Part shown: positions 9,101 through 20,700 of the stretch, piece by piece | Numbering within the stretch: position 1 is the stretch's first letter | Layout: every line of letters starts with the position of its first letter | Origin: Agapetus fuscipes | Lineage: Eukaryota; Arthropoda; Insecta; Trichoptera; Glossosomatidae | DNA length: 64,000 nucleotides | Assembly: GCA_951799405.1 (NCBI GenBank) | Contig: OX637333.1 | Coordinates: forward strand, 28,974,785-29,038,784 | Direction of reading: 5' to 3' | The notes under the pieces: model-generated | Told to the model about the DNA's origin: nothing | What the model saw: the letters and a program-made list of their open reading frames with translations, nothing else | Database searches by the model: none | Position numbers and translations under genes: made by a program

Positions 9101-11441
9101 ACTTTAGGCTTTTATAGGAAGCGGTTGACACTGTAGGTTTGCTTTCAGCGATCTGTTGCCATCGTCTATCAGAGCTGGAGCTTCCGGACGTTTTACCTAT
9201 ATCTATTTATTATTTATATATCAGGCTTATTTATTTTTAATTGCACATGATAAGAGAGCGCCGTTTTTGTGTGTGTCACACCTCAAGGGCCCTCTCCGAT
9301 CACGGATAAGACTTTTTGAAAAGGTGCGTCTTGAGAGCTCCGCGAAATATACCCACAGATTTGGAGTTCTTCACTCCGGGTGGCAGTCTGTTCCACTCCA
9401 CCGGACCCGCAGCACGGAAAGCACGGTCTCCAAAATTTGTACGGATCTGACGGTGCAGCTGAACCAAATTGATTGCACCATCGCCCGCGGATCTGAGTGT
9501 CTGCCTCCTCACACCCATCTCAACAGGCGAAATCATGTCAGTCAGATAAGGTGGAGCCAAGCCATTGATGGCTTTATATACCATCACACAAACATGATAG
9601 ACCACCCTTTCTGGGAAACGAAGCTGATGTAGTTTTTTTAACAGCGGAGTGATGTGAGTGAATTTGGATATCCCGAATATGAGCCTTGCTGCTGTATTCA
9701 ACACAGATTGAAAGCGGTTGAAATGCTTCTTTGGCTGACCACTATATCTACGATGAGCTTCTTCAGTGTGGTGATGATTTTATTTTTTTCTAAATGAGAA
9801 ATACATGGAAAAGTTTGTAGATCAGCGCCTAAGATTCTTACCCCCGTATTCACGATCAAAACTGGCACTTCCTTAAGGGCAAACCAGCGCTTAGATTGGG
9901 GAAATTCATTTCAAGAACAATACTTAAGGTAAAATTAGCGCTTAAGCGCTCCAAAAACTAGCACTCAGGTAAGTAAGGTCGACACGTATATTAACCAACG
10001 CTTAAGCGCTGTCAAAATATTCCGTCATATTTCATTGTTATCACATTTTTTGTTTGATTGTGAATTTACATGAAAAAATGAATTCTTACTATAAACATGA
10101 TTTTTACAAGTGTATTAACATTGTTTTGACGAGTTCATTTACATTGCTTGACCATCAGAATTGGGTTTGTTCTCCGGTATGGTCTAGGACCATACTGCAA
10201 TGACAGATGAACTGTCAAAATATTCCGCCGCATTTCATCAGCACATTTTTTGTTTGGTTGTGAATTATTTACATAAAATAATGAATTCTTTCGAAACAGT
10301 TGACTTCAACGGGAATAATAACATTGTTTTGTTCAAAAATAGTGTCCCAAGAAAATATATCAGAGACTGTAAAGACCCATTTACGTATTACGAAGAGGAA
10401 GAATTTAGAAGACGTTTTTGATTGAAAAAATGCGTCGTTCTGTATACAGTTTTGCCGTTGCTCATTGAGGGTTGCAAAGCCAACGATTTCTTCGATCTGT
10501 TATTTTATCTTCTATTACAGGTTTTTCTTTAATCAAGAGCCACCAGCAGCTCCTTTTCCGCTGGAGAAAACAACATCTTTTTGGCGCTGAAATCGATCAA
10601 AACACTTTACATTGGATATTACATAAATGTATTTTTAAAAACTAATAGAAATTGTAAACAAACAAATTCGTACTTACGGTTTACTTAAAGTAGTAATTGC
10701 GTTATACGTACTTATTTGTTGTCAAGTTTTATGCAAAGTTGATATGACATTGAAATTTGAAAGAGGCGGCAATGATAAGAGTGAAGTACGCCGAATATCG
10801 GTCGGAAGGTACTGACCAATTACAGAGCTGGGTTTTTTCGAGAGCCAATGACAAACCCGTACGTCTCCTGGGGGTTGGGCACTACGCTGATTACTGCTTG
10901 AGTGTTCTTTGTGAAACAAAACGCTCCAGAATGTCGACCCTTGAGTAAGTGTAGCGCTTGAGTAAGGCACTTAAATCAGTTTTGATCGTGAATACGGGGG
11001 TTAAGTATTGTTCTTGAAATGAATTTCCCCAATCTAAGCGCTGGTTTGCCCTTAAGGAAGTGCCAGTTTTGATCGTGAATACGGGGGTTAATGACTCAAT
11101 CAAGACATGTTGACTATTACAATAACAAAAACATGTAATATTCGGATAACCTGAAAACACATTTTATTTTTTCAGCCATCAAAATCAAACAGAAATATAA
11201 CACATTTAATGAATACAACATGTAATCGATATTCGAATTCAGCAATATTAATCGAAAAAACAAATACTTGTAGGAGTACTTACGGGCGCAGTCGGCCGGT
11301 CTCCGAGTCTCTGGACAACTGCGCTTCGGCCCGCAGCATTTCTTCCACCGCATTCAATTCGCCATTTTCCAATTGGCAATTTATCAGCTTCGCGTCTAGA
11401 AGTATCTCTTCAGCGAACCACACACTCTTTTCACGCGACAT
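6161..11441 (-). CDS. ATXN10: Ataxin-10 homologue, partial (three exons)
   Basis: Exons on the minus strand: 11284-11441 (ATG at 11441, donor GTAAGT), 7519-8384 (donor GTGAGT), and about 6161-6328 (acceptor TTATTTCAG; 3' limit uncertain). The joins stay in frame. The protein is all-helical and armadillo-like. It matches ataxin-10 in order: a GNL...NQTIVW block, a SCAAMIVYNILL helix, EFPHLIIEYLIG, LLDIIATASS...GCLQ, then LLQSIHKLGKQEDNFF, which aligns with the vertebrate segment after exon 2. Ataxin-10 is a cytoplasmic scaffold protein linked to neuronal survival and cytokinesis. About 397 codons are visible. The conserved C-terminal domain is not seen. Beyond 6161 the frame runs into LINE sequence and stops at 6111, so the rest lies further left, beyond the DIRS element, or is lost. 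It is head to head with the RBM33-like gene. Confidence 0.82.
6360..6550 (+). mobile_element. SINE-B fragment
   Basis: Body of the tRNA-derived SINE whose full form is at 60640-60980, including CCAAAGGTCCATCCAGCC and the AGACTCCCTAGATTC-like region. It ends in a run of A at 6538-6554. Confidence 0.75.
6560..6985. other. ATXN10 intron, mostly unassigned
   Basis: AT-rich intron sequence. A short SINE-B-like piece on the minus strand (GAGCTTGGTCG-type block) is visible at about 6935-6985. I see nothing else. Confidence 0.35.
6990..7215 (+). mobile_element. SINE-A 3' fragment
   Basis: Matches the body and tail of the tRNA-derived SINE at 60054-60375, including TTTACTCAGCCTTCACAAG, the GGGAGCTGG block and the GTTACACTA...GTAGCTTAG tail. 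The tRNA head is missing. Confidence 0.8.
7262..7510 (+). mobile_element. LINE 3'-end copy abutting an ATXN10 splice donor
   Basis: A 5'-truncated copy of the 3' region of the LINE at 12.1-14.5 kb, starting CTTGACTTATAGGTTGG and ending in the TAGATTTAGAT tail. Only a few bases separate the tail from the ATXN10 donor (reverse complement of ACTCAC at 7513-7518). Confidence 0.85.
8489..8725. mobile_element. MITE with ~52-bp inverted ends
   Basis: The ends are near-perfect inverted repeats (GGCTATTCTTAGACATTTTA at 8489 and its complement ending at 8725, each continuing for about 52 bp). The interior (AAGATGGCCGC block, reverse-complemented) is shared with 40795-40905, 58640-58705 and 60385-60495. 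It lies in ATXN10 intron 1. Confidence 0.85.
9255..9745 (-). mobile_element. CR1/L2-like LINE, 3' fragment
   Basis: The minus strand encodes the C-terminal end of a non-[52 protein letters not shown], then FKKSYP and a stop. These blocks are typical of CR1/L2/Rex-like elements. A related copy lies at 43445-44085. The 3' tail (TGACACACACAAAAACGGCG, read on the minus strand) resembles the SINE-B tail. Confidence 0.85.
9841..11087 (+). mobile_element. PIF/Harbinger-like element, decayed
   Basis: Long inverted ends begin CCCCCGTATTCACGATCAAA and extend about 90 bp. A TTA target duplication flanks the element (9838-9840 and 11088-11090), as expected for PIF/Harbinger (TWA). The right end carries a second, inner copy of the terminus at about 10977-11000, again followed by TTA. 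The interior holds a transposase N-terminal remnant at 10200-10480. Confidence 0.85.
10200..10480 (+). pseudogene. Harbinger transposase N-terminal remnant
   Basis: A 73-codon open stretch ends with RDCKDPFTYYEEEEFRRRF, then a stop, then LKKCVVLYTVLPLLIEG in the same frame. The DPF...EEEFRRRFRLKK pattern is that of HARBI1-type transposases. The catalytic DDE part is absent, so this is a relic inside the 9841-11087 element. Confidence 0.6.
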
Positions 11442-11771
11442 TGCGGATTTAATTTACAAAATAACTCATTTCGAAAACTTCCACTCGGTCAGTCTGACAT
11501 TTCGATTCGATCTGTCAAAAATGTTAAGGTTAGGTACTTTCTCCAAAATGATTCGGCTCAATTTTCTGATATTTTAGAAAAAAATCCAAAGAATAAAATA
11601 AATACTAAATAAACTATTATTTTTTTTTATTTACATTTAATTTAAATATTTCAATAAAATTTGCTTTTTATATCTTCATAAAAAGGTTTTTTAATCAACT
11701 TCCGGTTGGTATTTTTTTGCACTGGTATTATATTTTCCGCCGCCGCCATTGTTGCTGTCATTTGTTTCAAG
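11442..11771. promoter_or_regulatory. Divergent promoter of ATXN10 and the RBM33-like gene
   Basis: Only 330 bases separate the two start codons (11441 minus, 11772 plus), so both promoters and 5' UTRs lie here. Just before the plus-strand ATG is GCCGCCGCCATTGTTG, which contains the YY1/Pho-type core GCCGCCAT (ATGGCGGC on the other strand). No TATA box is placed with confidence. Inferred from gene positions. Confidence 0.6.
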
Positions 11772-14700
11772 ATGTCGGACAAGTGAGTGGATTTTGTTTT
11801 TGTAGTTTTTTAGGGCTCAAGCTTGTAAATTTTGGTTTGCGTTCACTACAATAACTAAGAATAAATAAAGGCAACCTCAAATTCATAAATTATGTAAAAT
11901 TCCGTGATTTTTGTGCAAACATGTCGCATTGCATCACAGACTTGTCGAATTCTTTATCATCACACTACCGCTTTATTTCTCTGTTGTACTGCCTGTAATT
12001 TATTCAGCGCAGATAATTTATCTGTATTTTCATTAATTTACTAAAAAGAATATAAAATTATAAAAAATATATAAAATATTTAAAAAAATTTACTTTTAAA
12101 GTTTGTGGGGTAACGAAAGGTGGAAAATTGAAAGGAGATGCCTGGTGGAATGATAGAGTGAAAGAAGCTGTGAAAGTTAAGAAAAAGTGTTATGAAAATT
12201 GGCTGAATGATAGAAATGACAGAAAGCTAGAAGACGAATATAAGATAGCTAAGAGAATGGCGAAGACTATAATTTATGAAAGCAAGATGAATGAACAAAG
12301 AAAGATTGATGAAAGGATTAACAAAAGTTTCACCGACAGTAAGAAGGAATTTTGGAGGTGGATCAATGCGGATAGAAATAAATCTTCTGCATTGACCACT
12401 CCGGGAGTCAAAAGTGCTGCCGGTGAGATGGTATGGGAGAATGAAGAAGTATGCAAGAGATGGAAAAACTATTTTCAAGAAATTTTTGGCCAGGGTGAAA
12501 GAAGAATTTATGAACAGACAGATGAAGAGAATGAATTGAAGATTTTGAAAGAAGAAATGAAAGTGTCTATTTCACGTCTGAAGAATGGGAAGTCTGCTGG
12601 GTTTGATGGTATAAATGGTGAAATGTTGAAAGCAGGAGGTGAATGTGTGATAGATTGGATGCACGAATTATGTAAGCTTTGTGTGAATGCAGGAGTAGTA
12701 CCGATGGATTGGAGGAAGGCAGTCATTGTTCCCATTTACAAAGGTAAAGGGGACAAAAAAGACTGTCAGAACTTCAGACCAATCAGTCTACTCAGTATAC
12801 CAGGAAAAGTCTTCTGTAAGGTGATTATAAAAAATGTGATTCTGACTACTAGCAAAAGGGTTTCCGATATACAGTCCGGCTTTATGGCCGGTAGAGGCTG
12901 TGTTGATCAGATTTTCACTCTACGACAACTTGTTGAAAAACAATTGTCGGTGAGGGGGAAACTGTTCACGGCCTTTGTGGATCTGGAAAAGGCTTTTGAC
13001 TCAGTGGACAGAGGTATGTTGTGGGATGTTTTGAAAGCATACGGAGTGAATGGAGCTCTACTCAATGCGGTGCATGCGAACTATGAGAATAGTATGGCCT
13101 GCATTCGTATTGATGGTGAGTATAGTGAATGGTTTGAAGTTTTTAAGGGTGTAAGGCAAGGATGTGTGATGAGCCCATGGCTATTTAACATAGTCATGGA
13201 CAAGTGTGTTCGAGATGCTAGACTTGATGATTGTGGATTAATGATAGGAGAGAGCAAAGTAAGCGTTCTACTGTATGCGGATGATGCAGTCCTTGTATCT
13301 GATTCAGCAGTGGAATTGCAAATGATGCTCTCTAGATTGAACGAAGCTTTGAAAGGTAATAATTTGAAGTTGAATGCTAGAAAGACGAAAGTTTTGATTT
13401 TTGAAAGAGATGATGAAAATATGAATTATGAATTTAAAATTAATGGAATGAATGTTGATGTTGTAAATGAGTTTGTATATTTGGGAAGTAAGTTTGAAAA
13501 AGATGGAAGAATGGCCGGTGAATTTGAAAGAAGAATAATGAAAGGCAGGTGTGTACTGGGTGCGACCGCTTGCATCGCCAGGAACCAAAATCTCTCAAAA
13601 AATGTTAGATTGGCGGTGCACGGTGGTATACTAGTGCCAACCTTGATGTATGGAAGTGAAGCCTGGACGGTGAGTGAAAGGGAAATTAGTAAAGTCCATA
13701 CAGTAGAAATGGACTATCTAAGAAGTATGATTGGGAAAAAACGAAGTGACAGGGTGAGGAATGATTTTGTAAGAGAAGAATGTGGTGTAAGGGAAAGTGT
13801 GAAAGTGAAGATTAAAAGAAGTATGTTAAGATGGTTCGGGCACTTGGAGAGAATGAGTGATGAAAGATTGACGAAGAAAGTATATGTTGCTAGAATAGAT
13901 GGATGTCGTGGTAGAGGAAGACCGAGAAAAGTATGGAAGGATCAAATCTCTGAAATAGCGAATGAATGGGATATCCAGAGTCATAATAAAAGGAGGACTT
14001 GTATGAAAAAGGTTATGACTCTGGATGAAATGAAAGAAGTGTGCAAGGACAGGAAGAAGTGGCGGCTAATCTGCAATGTTGATTTCTAATGTTGGTGTAT
14101 TCATTTGCTACATTTTTTGCATAGGAAATTTTTGACTTTTTTTGTATAGATTTCTTTGTAAGGTTTTGTTCTTTTTTATATTTAAATGTAATTTATTATT
14201 CATATTCCTTGACTTATAGGTTGGTATGAGGCTGACCACCCATACTGTAAAAAATGGTTCACTTTGCCAATGTCACCCCTGTTTCAGGGAAGGTCGGCAA
14301 AAGTTGTGGGGCTTATGTTCATTTGAGGTTTGGATTTTATTTGTAAGTACACATTCAGCATTTGTAAGCGCGAACTACACTTGTTGGTTTGTGGGCATAC
14401 ATCTGAGAGCTTTAAATGAATATATCCTTGCAACTTAGATTATAGATTATTATTATAGATTATACTCATTACTTTTCGTTTTTACTCCATGTACAGCGTC
14501 ATATGGAATACAAGTTTAATTTCAATGCGTCATTCCTTCATTTGATATTCTAGACAATTTCACCCTAAATATTTTGTTTGTTTATTTCAGTGAAGACTTA
14601 TTAGGCGATGACCTCATAGATCATGGCATCTCCGATGAAACCTACAACCTTGGCAACGAAGAAGAAGACTTATTGTTAGCTGATCATGATGATCACTATA

Positions 14701-17700
14701 TAAATGAAAGTATACAAGTTCGCCACCACGTTACAAAACAAATTAGTACTGATGTGACCAGTAACGCGCCTCAAGTACACAGCGAGCCAATTTTGAAAAA
14801 AGAACATGTCGAACCGAAACAACTTCATGTTGATTCAAAATTGCCAGAAGTAAAAAAAGTTGTAGAAACTCCTTCGAAACCACAACAGGTGGATCAAAAG
14901 CCACAAAATGTAGTTCAAACACCTCAAAATGTGGCTCAAAAGCCAGTTGAAGTTCTACCAAAGGTTCAGGAAATAATTCCTAAGCCTCAAGTTGTGAAAT
15001 CAGTTCCGAAAGAAGTTGTGCCTCCGAAAACTCCTATTGTCATCAAAAATACTCCAGATGTGAGCCTAAAACAACCATTGATTAGTCAGAAACCTCAGGT
15101 TGTGAACCAAAGGTCTCCAGTTGCAAACCAAGCACCTCAATTTGTTAACCAAAGACCGCAGATTGTTAATCAGAGGCCTCAAATTCCTAATCAAAGGCCA
15201 CAAGCTCCTATTCAAAGGCCTCAAATTCCCAATCAAAGACCCCAAATTTCCAATCAAAGGCCTCAAATTCCTAATCAAAGGCCACAAACTCCCAATCAAA
15301 GGCCCCAAACTCCTATTCAAAGGCCCCAAACTCCTATTCAAAGGCCTCAAATTCCTAATCAAAGACCCCAAACTCCCAATCAAAGGTCCCAAACTCCTCA
15401 AAGGCCTCAAATTCCCAATCAAAGACCTCAAGCTCCTATTCAAAGACCTCAAGCTCCTAATCAGCGGCCTCAAATTCCTAATCAAAGACCCCAAATTCCA
15501 AACCAAACGCCTCAGATAGTGAACCAGAGGCCGCAAGTTGCGAATCAAAGGCCACAAATTTTTAATCAGAGACCTCAGCTTGTGAATCAAAGACCGCAGA
15601 TTGTTCCTCAAATTGCCAACCCAAGACCTCAAATGGTGAATCAAAAGCCTCAAGAAGAGCCAAGATCTCAAAATTCAAATCAAAAACCGTATGAAGTGCA
15701 AGTTGCTCCAACACCAAAACCACAGGTGACTTTTTTTGAAATTCCATTTTCAAATATTTTTGCATTGCAACATCTGTTCCATAGATAATAAGTATTTTAA
15801 ATTTGTGTTCCATTTTCAAAAATACCTTGTTGTTTTAGGTTGTTCAAACGCCTGTTGAACCAGCCAAGGCACCTGAAGTGATTCAACCTACCATTTTACC
15901 GCCTCATCACAGAAAATCTTCTGAATCTGGTAAATTATCTTTTGAACTACGTGTAAGTAATATTACTGTATGAATGAATTAAATCTTGATTACTTAATTA
16001 GTTCATTCCATCTTTGCAGCAGAAGATTTTGATCAAAATCGTTCCTTGGAGGAGAGCTTGGAGCAAGAGGCTGCCAGGTCAAGGTATAGAGACGGACACA
16101 GGGATCGGTTTCCCACAGAGAGAAGTGATTCTCAAGGACTGTCAGGGCACAATATACCAGATACATTAGGTAAGATATGTAACTGTAACTCTGTCGCCAT
16201 TCCGCTAGGGGTGGCCAGAGCCTCTGCAGAGCTGCCTCAATATTTTCCTATCCTGACATGCATCTTTCAATTCGTTCATATCCATCACCTTTTTCATGCA
16301 TTGTCTTCTTTTACACTCACTTTGTATATCCCATTCTTTCACAATCTCCTCAATCTGATCACTCCATACTTTTCTCGGTCGTCCCTTCCCTCTTTTACCT
16401 TTCACACTTCCTTTGTATACATACTTTGTCAGTCTATCATCATTCATTGTTTCCACGTGCCCAAACCATCTCATCACATTGCATTTAATGCGTTAAATCA
16501 ATTTGTTCCTCTCCAAAATTTGAGATATGAAAAGAGTTATTAGAATATAATTGGCCTTGTTCATTAGAAAACTGAAAACAGAAACCTACTTTGTTGTATT
16601 GAAAAACTGTCAGGGGTGACATTGGCAAAGTGAACCCTTTTCTACAGCATGGGTGGTCAGCCTCATACCAACCTATAAGTGAAGGAATAATTATTAAAAA
16701 TTTAAGCAATTGGTTTTGAGCTGGTTGTACAAACATTCAGTTATCACAACTATTTTCCAGATTCCGTAGTCACCAGAGAAGTACCGAAACAGCAGTTCCG
16801 CAACCGTCGCCAGCAGATGCGCGACAGGCGCAACAACCAGGACATCAACAGCGGTCATCCCGACAATGCACAACAAAACCAGAGACACCCGTTCCAGCAA
16901 GACGCACGGGGCCCTCCCATGCACCCGTACCACCAGCCCAACAGGAACTTCAACCCTTACAGCGAAGGGCCTCCAGGAGATTACAGGAATCCTCCGTTCA
17001 ATGAGTACAGACCTGACAACAACATGATGATGCCACAGAACTTTAACCATTTCAATCGGCCGCCACCGATGCCCAACAGCTTCCGGCCCCCGATGATGGC
17101 ATCCGGGCCGCCCAGGCACATGATGGGAGGGCCGATGGAGCCGAGGATGCGGCCCCCGCTGCTGAATGATCCACACTTGCCGCCTTTTGTGCCGCCCCAG
17201 TTTAGGCCGGCGGCGCCGATGGAGCAGCCTCCGCCCAGGATGGAGGGAAAGAAGGTGCTCATCAACCCCAACTTCAAGGGACCTGTGCCTAGCTTGGGTG
17301 AGTTTTTTGGGCTTAAGTTGGAGTTACGGTCGTGCCTCACCCACCGTACATTTTTTTTTAAATAGATTCGTGAATATGAATGCAATTCGCCAACCTATTT
17401 TGCCTGGCCAGTCGTCTTCATGCGAAAGCAGAAGCTTGTATGCTTGCAATGGCATCTGTTAAACCAGGGTCGGAGTTATGAGCAAATGGGCCAGACGTAC
17501 TTCGAACCAGCGCTGTTCTGTTCCAAATACGCTAGTCAAGAATAGTGACTTGGCACCCCTGGCCATAACAATGTTGTGTCACCAATATAAATCAGATCTA
17601 AATCTAAGCTGCAAAGATATGTATCATTTGAGATTCATATTAAATGCATTCCCACAAGCAGACACGTATAATTTCGCGCTTACACATGCCGCATGTGGAC

Positions 17701-20700
17701 CTACAATATAAAAAACCCAATCTCAAATGAACATAAGCCCTGCAACTCTTGCTGACCTTCCCTGAAGCAGGGGTGACATTAGCAAATAGATGATAATAGC
17801 AAAGCATCTATGAGGCGCCCAGGCTCTCTGTACAAGCTAAATTAAACAGACTAAGATGGGCGGGACATGCGCAGAGAATGCCGTCTTCGCAGGTACCAGA
17901 AAGGATCCTTGAGGGACATCCGGGTGGGAAAAGAAGAGTTGGCAGACCTAGGCTGAGATGGGAGGATGAGGTGAGGAAGAACGCAAATCTACTACTGCAG
18001 GTGACAGACGGGAAAGCCGCAGCGGTAGACAGGAGGAGTTGGAAGCGAAGGCTGATGGAGGCCAAGGGGAGATATGAGCTGTAGGGCCATGGAAGAAGAA
18101 GATAATTGCAAAACTATTTTAAATCATTATTGCACGTTATTTTAAAATAAAATATTGTTGATCTTCCAGATGTGTTGATGCAGCAGCAGCATCAGCAGCC
18201 TCCCCTCCACGGTGAAGGCTCCGGAGCTCCTCCAGGGTTCCCTCCCCGATCAGACAGATACAGGGGTGGACCTCCTCCATATGGACCCATGGTAAGTAAT
18301 CTGCAATTTTAAAGTAATTTCCCTCTTACCATGTATCCCAAAAATCAAGGGAAATAGTTGAAAGATTATTTTTTACAGGCAGACTTCAAGCGTTTACCCG
18401 ATGTGATCATGCTTGTATCGACTAATAGTAATAATAATACAAGATTTTATAGCGCCTTTTCATGACTGTTGGTCATCCCAAAGGCGCTTGCTCATATGAG
18501 CGCAAAAGGTGGGTCTTCAACCCCTTTCTAAAAGTGCTCTCCAGATCCATTTCGCGCAGGTCATCTGGGAGGCCGTTCCATATCGTTGAAGCAGCCACCT
18601 TGTAGGCTCGATCTCCAAAAACGGTCTTCTTTTCCCTTCTTGGAAACTCTATCCAACTGCGACATGATGCTGCTGATCGCAGTGTTGCTGTTCTGCTGCT
18701 TGTGGTGGCTGGAGCTATCATATTTATTAAATATTTCGGTGCAGTCCCGCGCAGGCTCTGACTAATTATACATCTCCTCAGTGTATCATCCTGTTGAGTG
18801 CTCTGTAGGCAAGACTTGTAGTAAATGGAAGGTTGTTAAGTTGATTCCCAGCAGAGAACAAAAAAATATCAATCAACTTTAAAAAAATATTCTTCGATTG
18901 GTTGTTAAAATCAATTTGTCACGAAAGGTGCATCCAAGCTTACAGCAACTGGTTTTTGTATTTTTTGTAGCGACAACTAAGCTTGCAGAGGGCTCACATA
19001 AAAACAGCGTTCACCAAATAAATCATCCTAATGTTGATTCTCTCGCACAAAGGTCTACCTTAGCATGCCAATCAGTGTGTCTGCTAAAAGCCGCAGACAA
19101 CGTGACAGGTGAATACGATGCCGCCTGTCTCACACTGGAATGAATCATTCTGGAAAAACTCACTGCTCTTGAATAAGTCACTCATAGTCAAACTTGAATG
19201 ACAAATATATGTGTATAGATAGTCCATGCATACATGACAGCAGACCATCTGTAAAGTCCAGTTGCTTGCAATGTATTTGTCTGTTTGCCAGGACCCTGTG
19301 GCTCCCATCGACGAGAAGGTTCTGGAGCGGCTGACTGAACAGTTCATCGCAGAGCAGAAGGACTTTCTGCAGAAGAATGAATATTTCAACAAAACCCAGA
19401 GGTAGGTTACACTATTTCAACTTGCTTGACTTATTTAATTCCTCTATTTAAAAAAAACTCATTCATTGTGTTGTATGATTTTATCAACATGTTTTTTTAT
19501 AATAAATCAATGTCAGTGTTCTGAGCCGTTGTAGCCGATTTGGCTACTCAGCCATCAGCAGTCAATTATTAGCACAACAACCCGGGGTGGGTTTTGGCCT
19601 TCTTGATCAATCGCAGCCACCGCTGCCTGTCCAAGGCCAGAGAACAGGCAGCAAGATAATCATGACGTCTTTCAATGATCTTTCAACAGTGTCACAGAAA
19701 ATTAATGTCCAGTGACAGAATTTGGTCGCATGGATGTTTTGTTGGTGGACATTTTGTCACGTGGACATTTTGTCAATGGAACGTGTTTGTTTGTACTACA
19801 CGTGTTTGTTTGTGGGCATACATCTGAGAGCTTTGAATGAATATATCCTTGCAACTTAGATTATAGATAGATATTATGTTGGTGGACATATTGTCGGGTG
19901 GATTTTTTTTTGTAGACATTGTATGGTTAGACATTCTGTCTATGGACAGCTTATCGTGGAACCTCTTTCAATACATAACATGCTTTATAAATATATATTT
20001 TGAATATGCTTTTGGCAAGGAGTTACTTACTTTATTTGATGTCTACTTTTTGATTTCCTGGTCGATGATGAAACATACGTGATGAAATTAACGTACTACG
20101 AAGCATCGCATGTAATGAATGTTGAATGCGTTGCAGGTTCATAGAGAGCACCCACATAGAGGCGCGCAAGCCCAAGGTGGACCCCGAGGTGGAGAGGCTG
20201 AACCGCATCCAGGAGGAGTTCATCCAGGCCAACAAGCTGGGCATGCTGCGCCGCAGGAACTCTCCCAAGGAGAGCAGGAAAAGGCACCGAACTCCCTCCC
20301 CACCTCCGGTGAGTGCAACACACAGCTGTGGAGTGATATCTGTGGACTAGAAGCTATTTTAATGAAAATAAACATGGGCTGACCACCCATGCGGTGAAAA
20401 ATGGTTCACTTTGCCAATGTCACCGGTGGACCGGTCAAATAGAGAGTAAAATGAACATAGATATTTCTTAAATGTAAAACAACCACTCTTAAGCCAATCA
20501 CAGAAAATTCTCTGCTTGTGTGTGTTCATGAGTGCTGCAAACTGACTTCTAGAGAACACAAAGTCCTCTGCTGAGAGGTGAACCTGTTCCTGCATTGCAG
20601 ACTTGATTGTATTGTTACAAATGTAAGTACAGGTTCATGCCTGCGTGTGTGCCTAGGTACCTTTTTAAATTATAGCTCTTTTAAATTCACGCATATTCAA

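Larger units (their letters stand above)
12100..14460 (+). mobile_element. Non-LTR retrotransposon (LINE), 5'-truncated, in RBM33-like intron 1
   Basis: Consists of an RT ORF, a 3' UTR and a tail of TAGATTA-type repeats at about 14435-14460. The 3' UTR (14200-14450) is the dispersed repeat seen all over the window. Two other copies (46965 and 54560) extend a little upstream with the same AATGTAATTT lead-in, which supports that it belongs to the LINE. No endonuclease domain lies upstream, so the copy is truncated at the 5' end. It is in the same orientation as the host gene. Confidence 0.85.

Noticed and set aside
11761..11790. Short plus-strand ORF MSDK followed by stop
   Set aside because: The apparent stop lies in the intron; ATGTCGGACAA is exon 1 with donor GTGAGT and joins in frame to 14591.
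15066..15671. 201-codon antisense ORF and a 132-codon alternative plus frame over the Pro/Gln repeat
   Set aside because: Both are by-products of a 21-bp repeat that keeps several frames open; the NQRPQ frame is continuous with the spliced RBM33-like exons.
17166..17462. 98-codon ORF overlapping exon 5
   Set aside because: Alternate frame of the Pro/Met-rich exon; the spliced frame is the other one.
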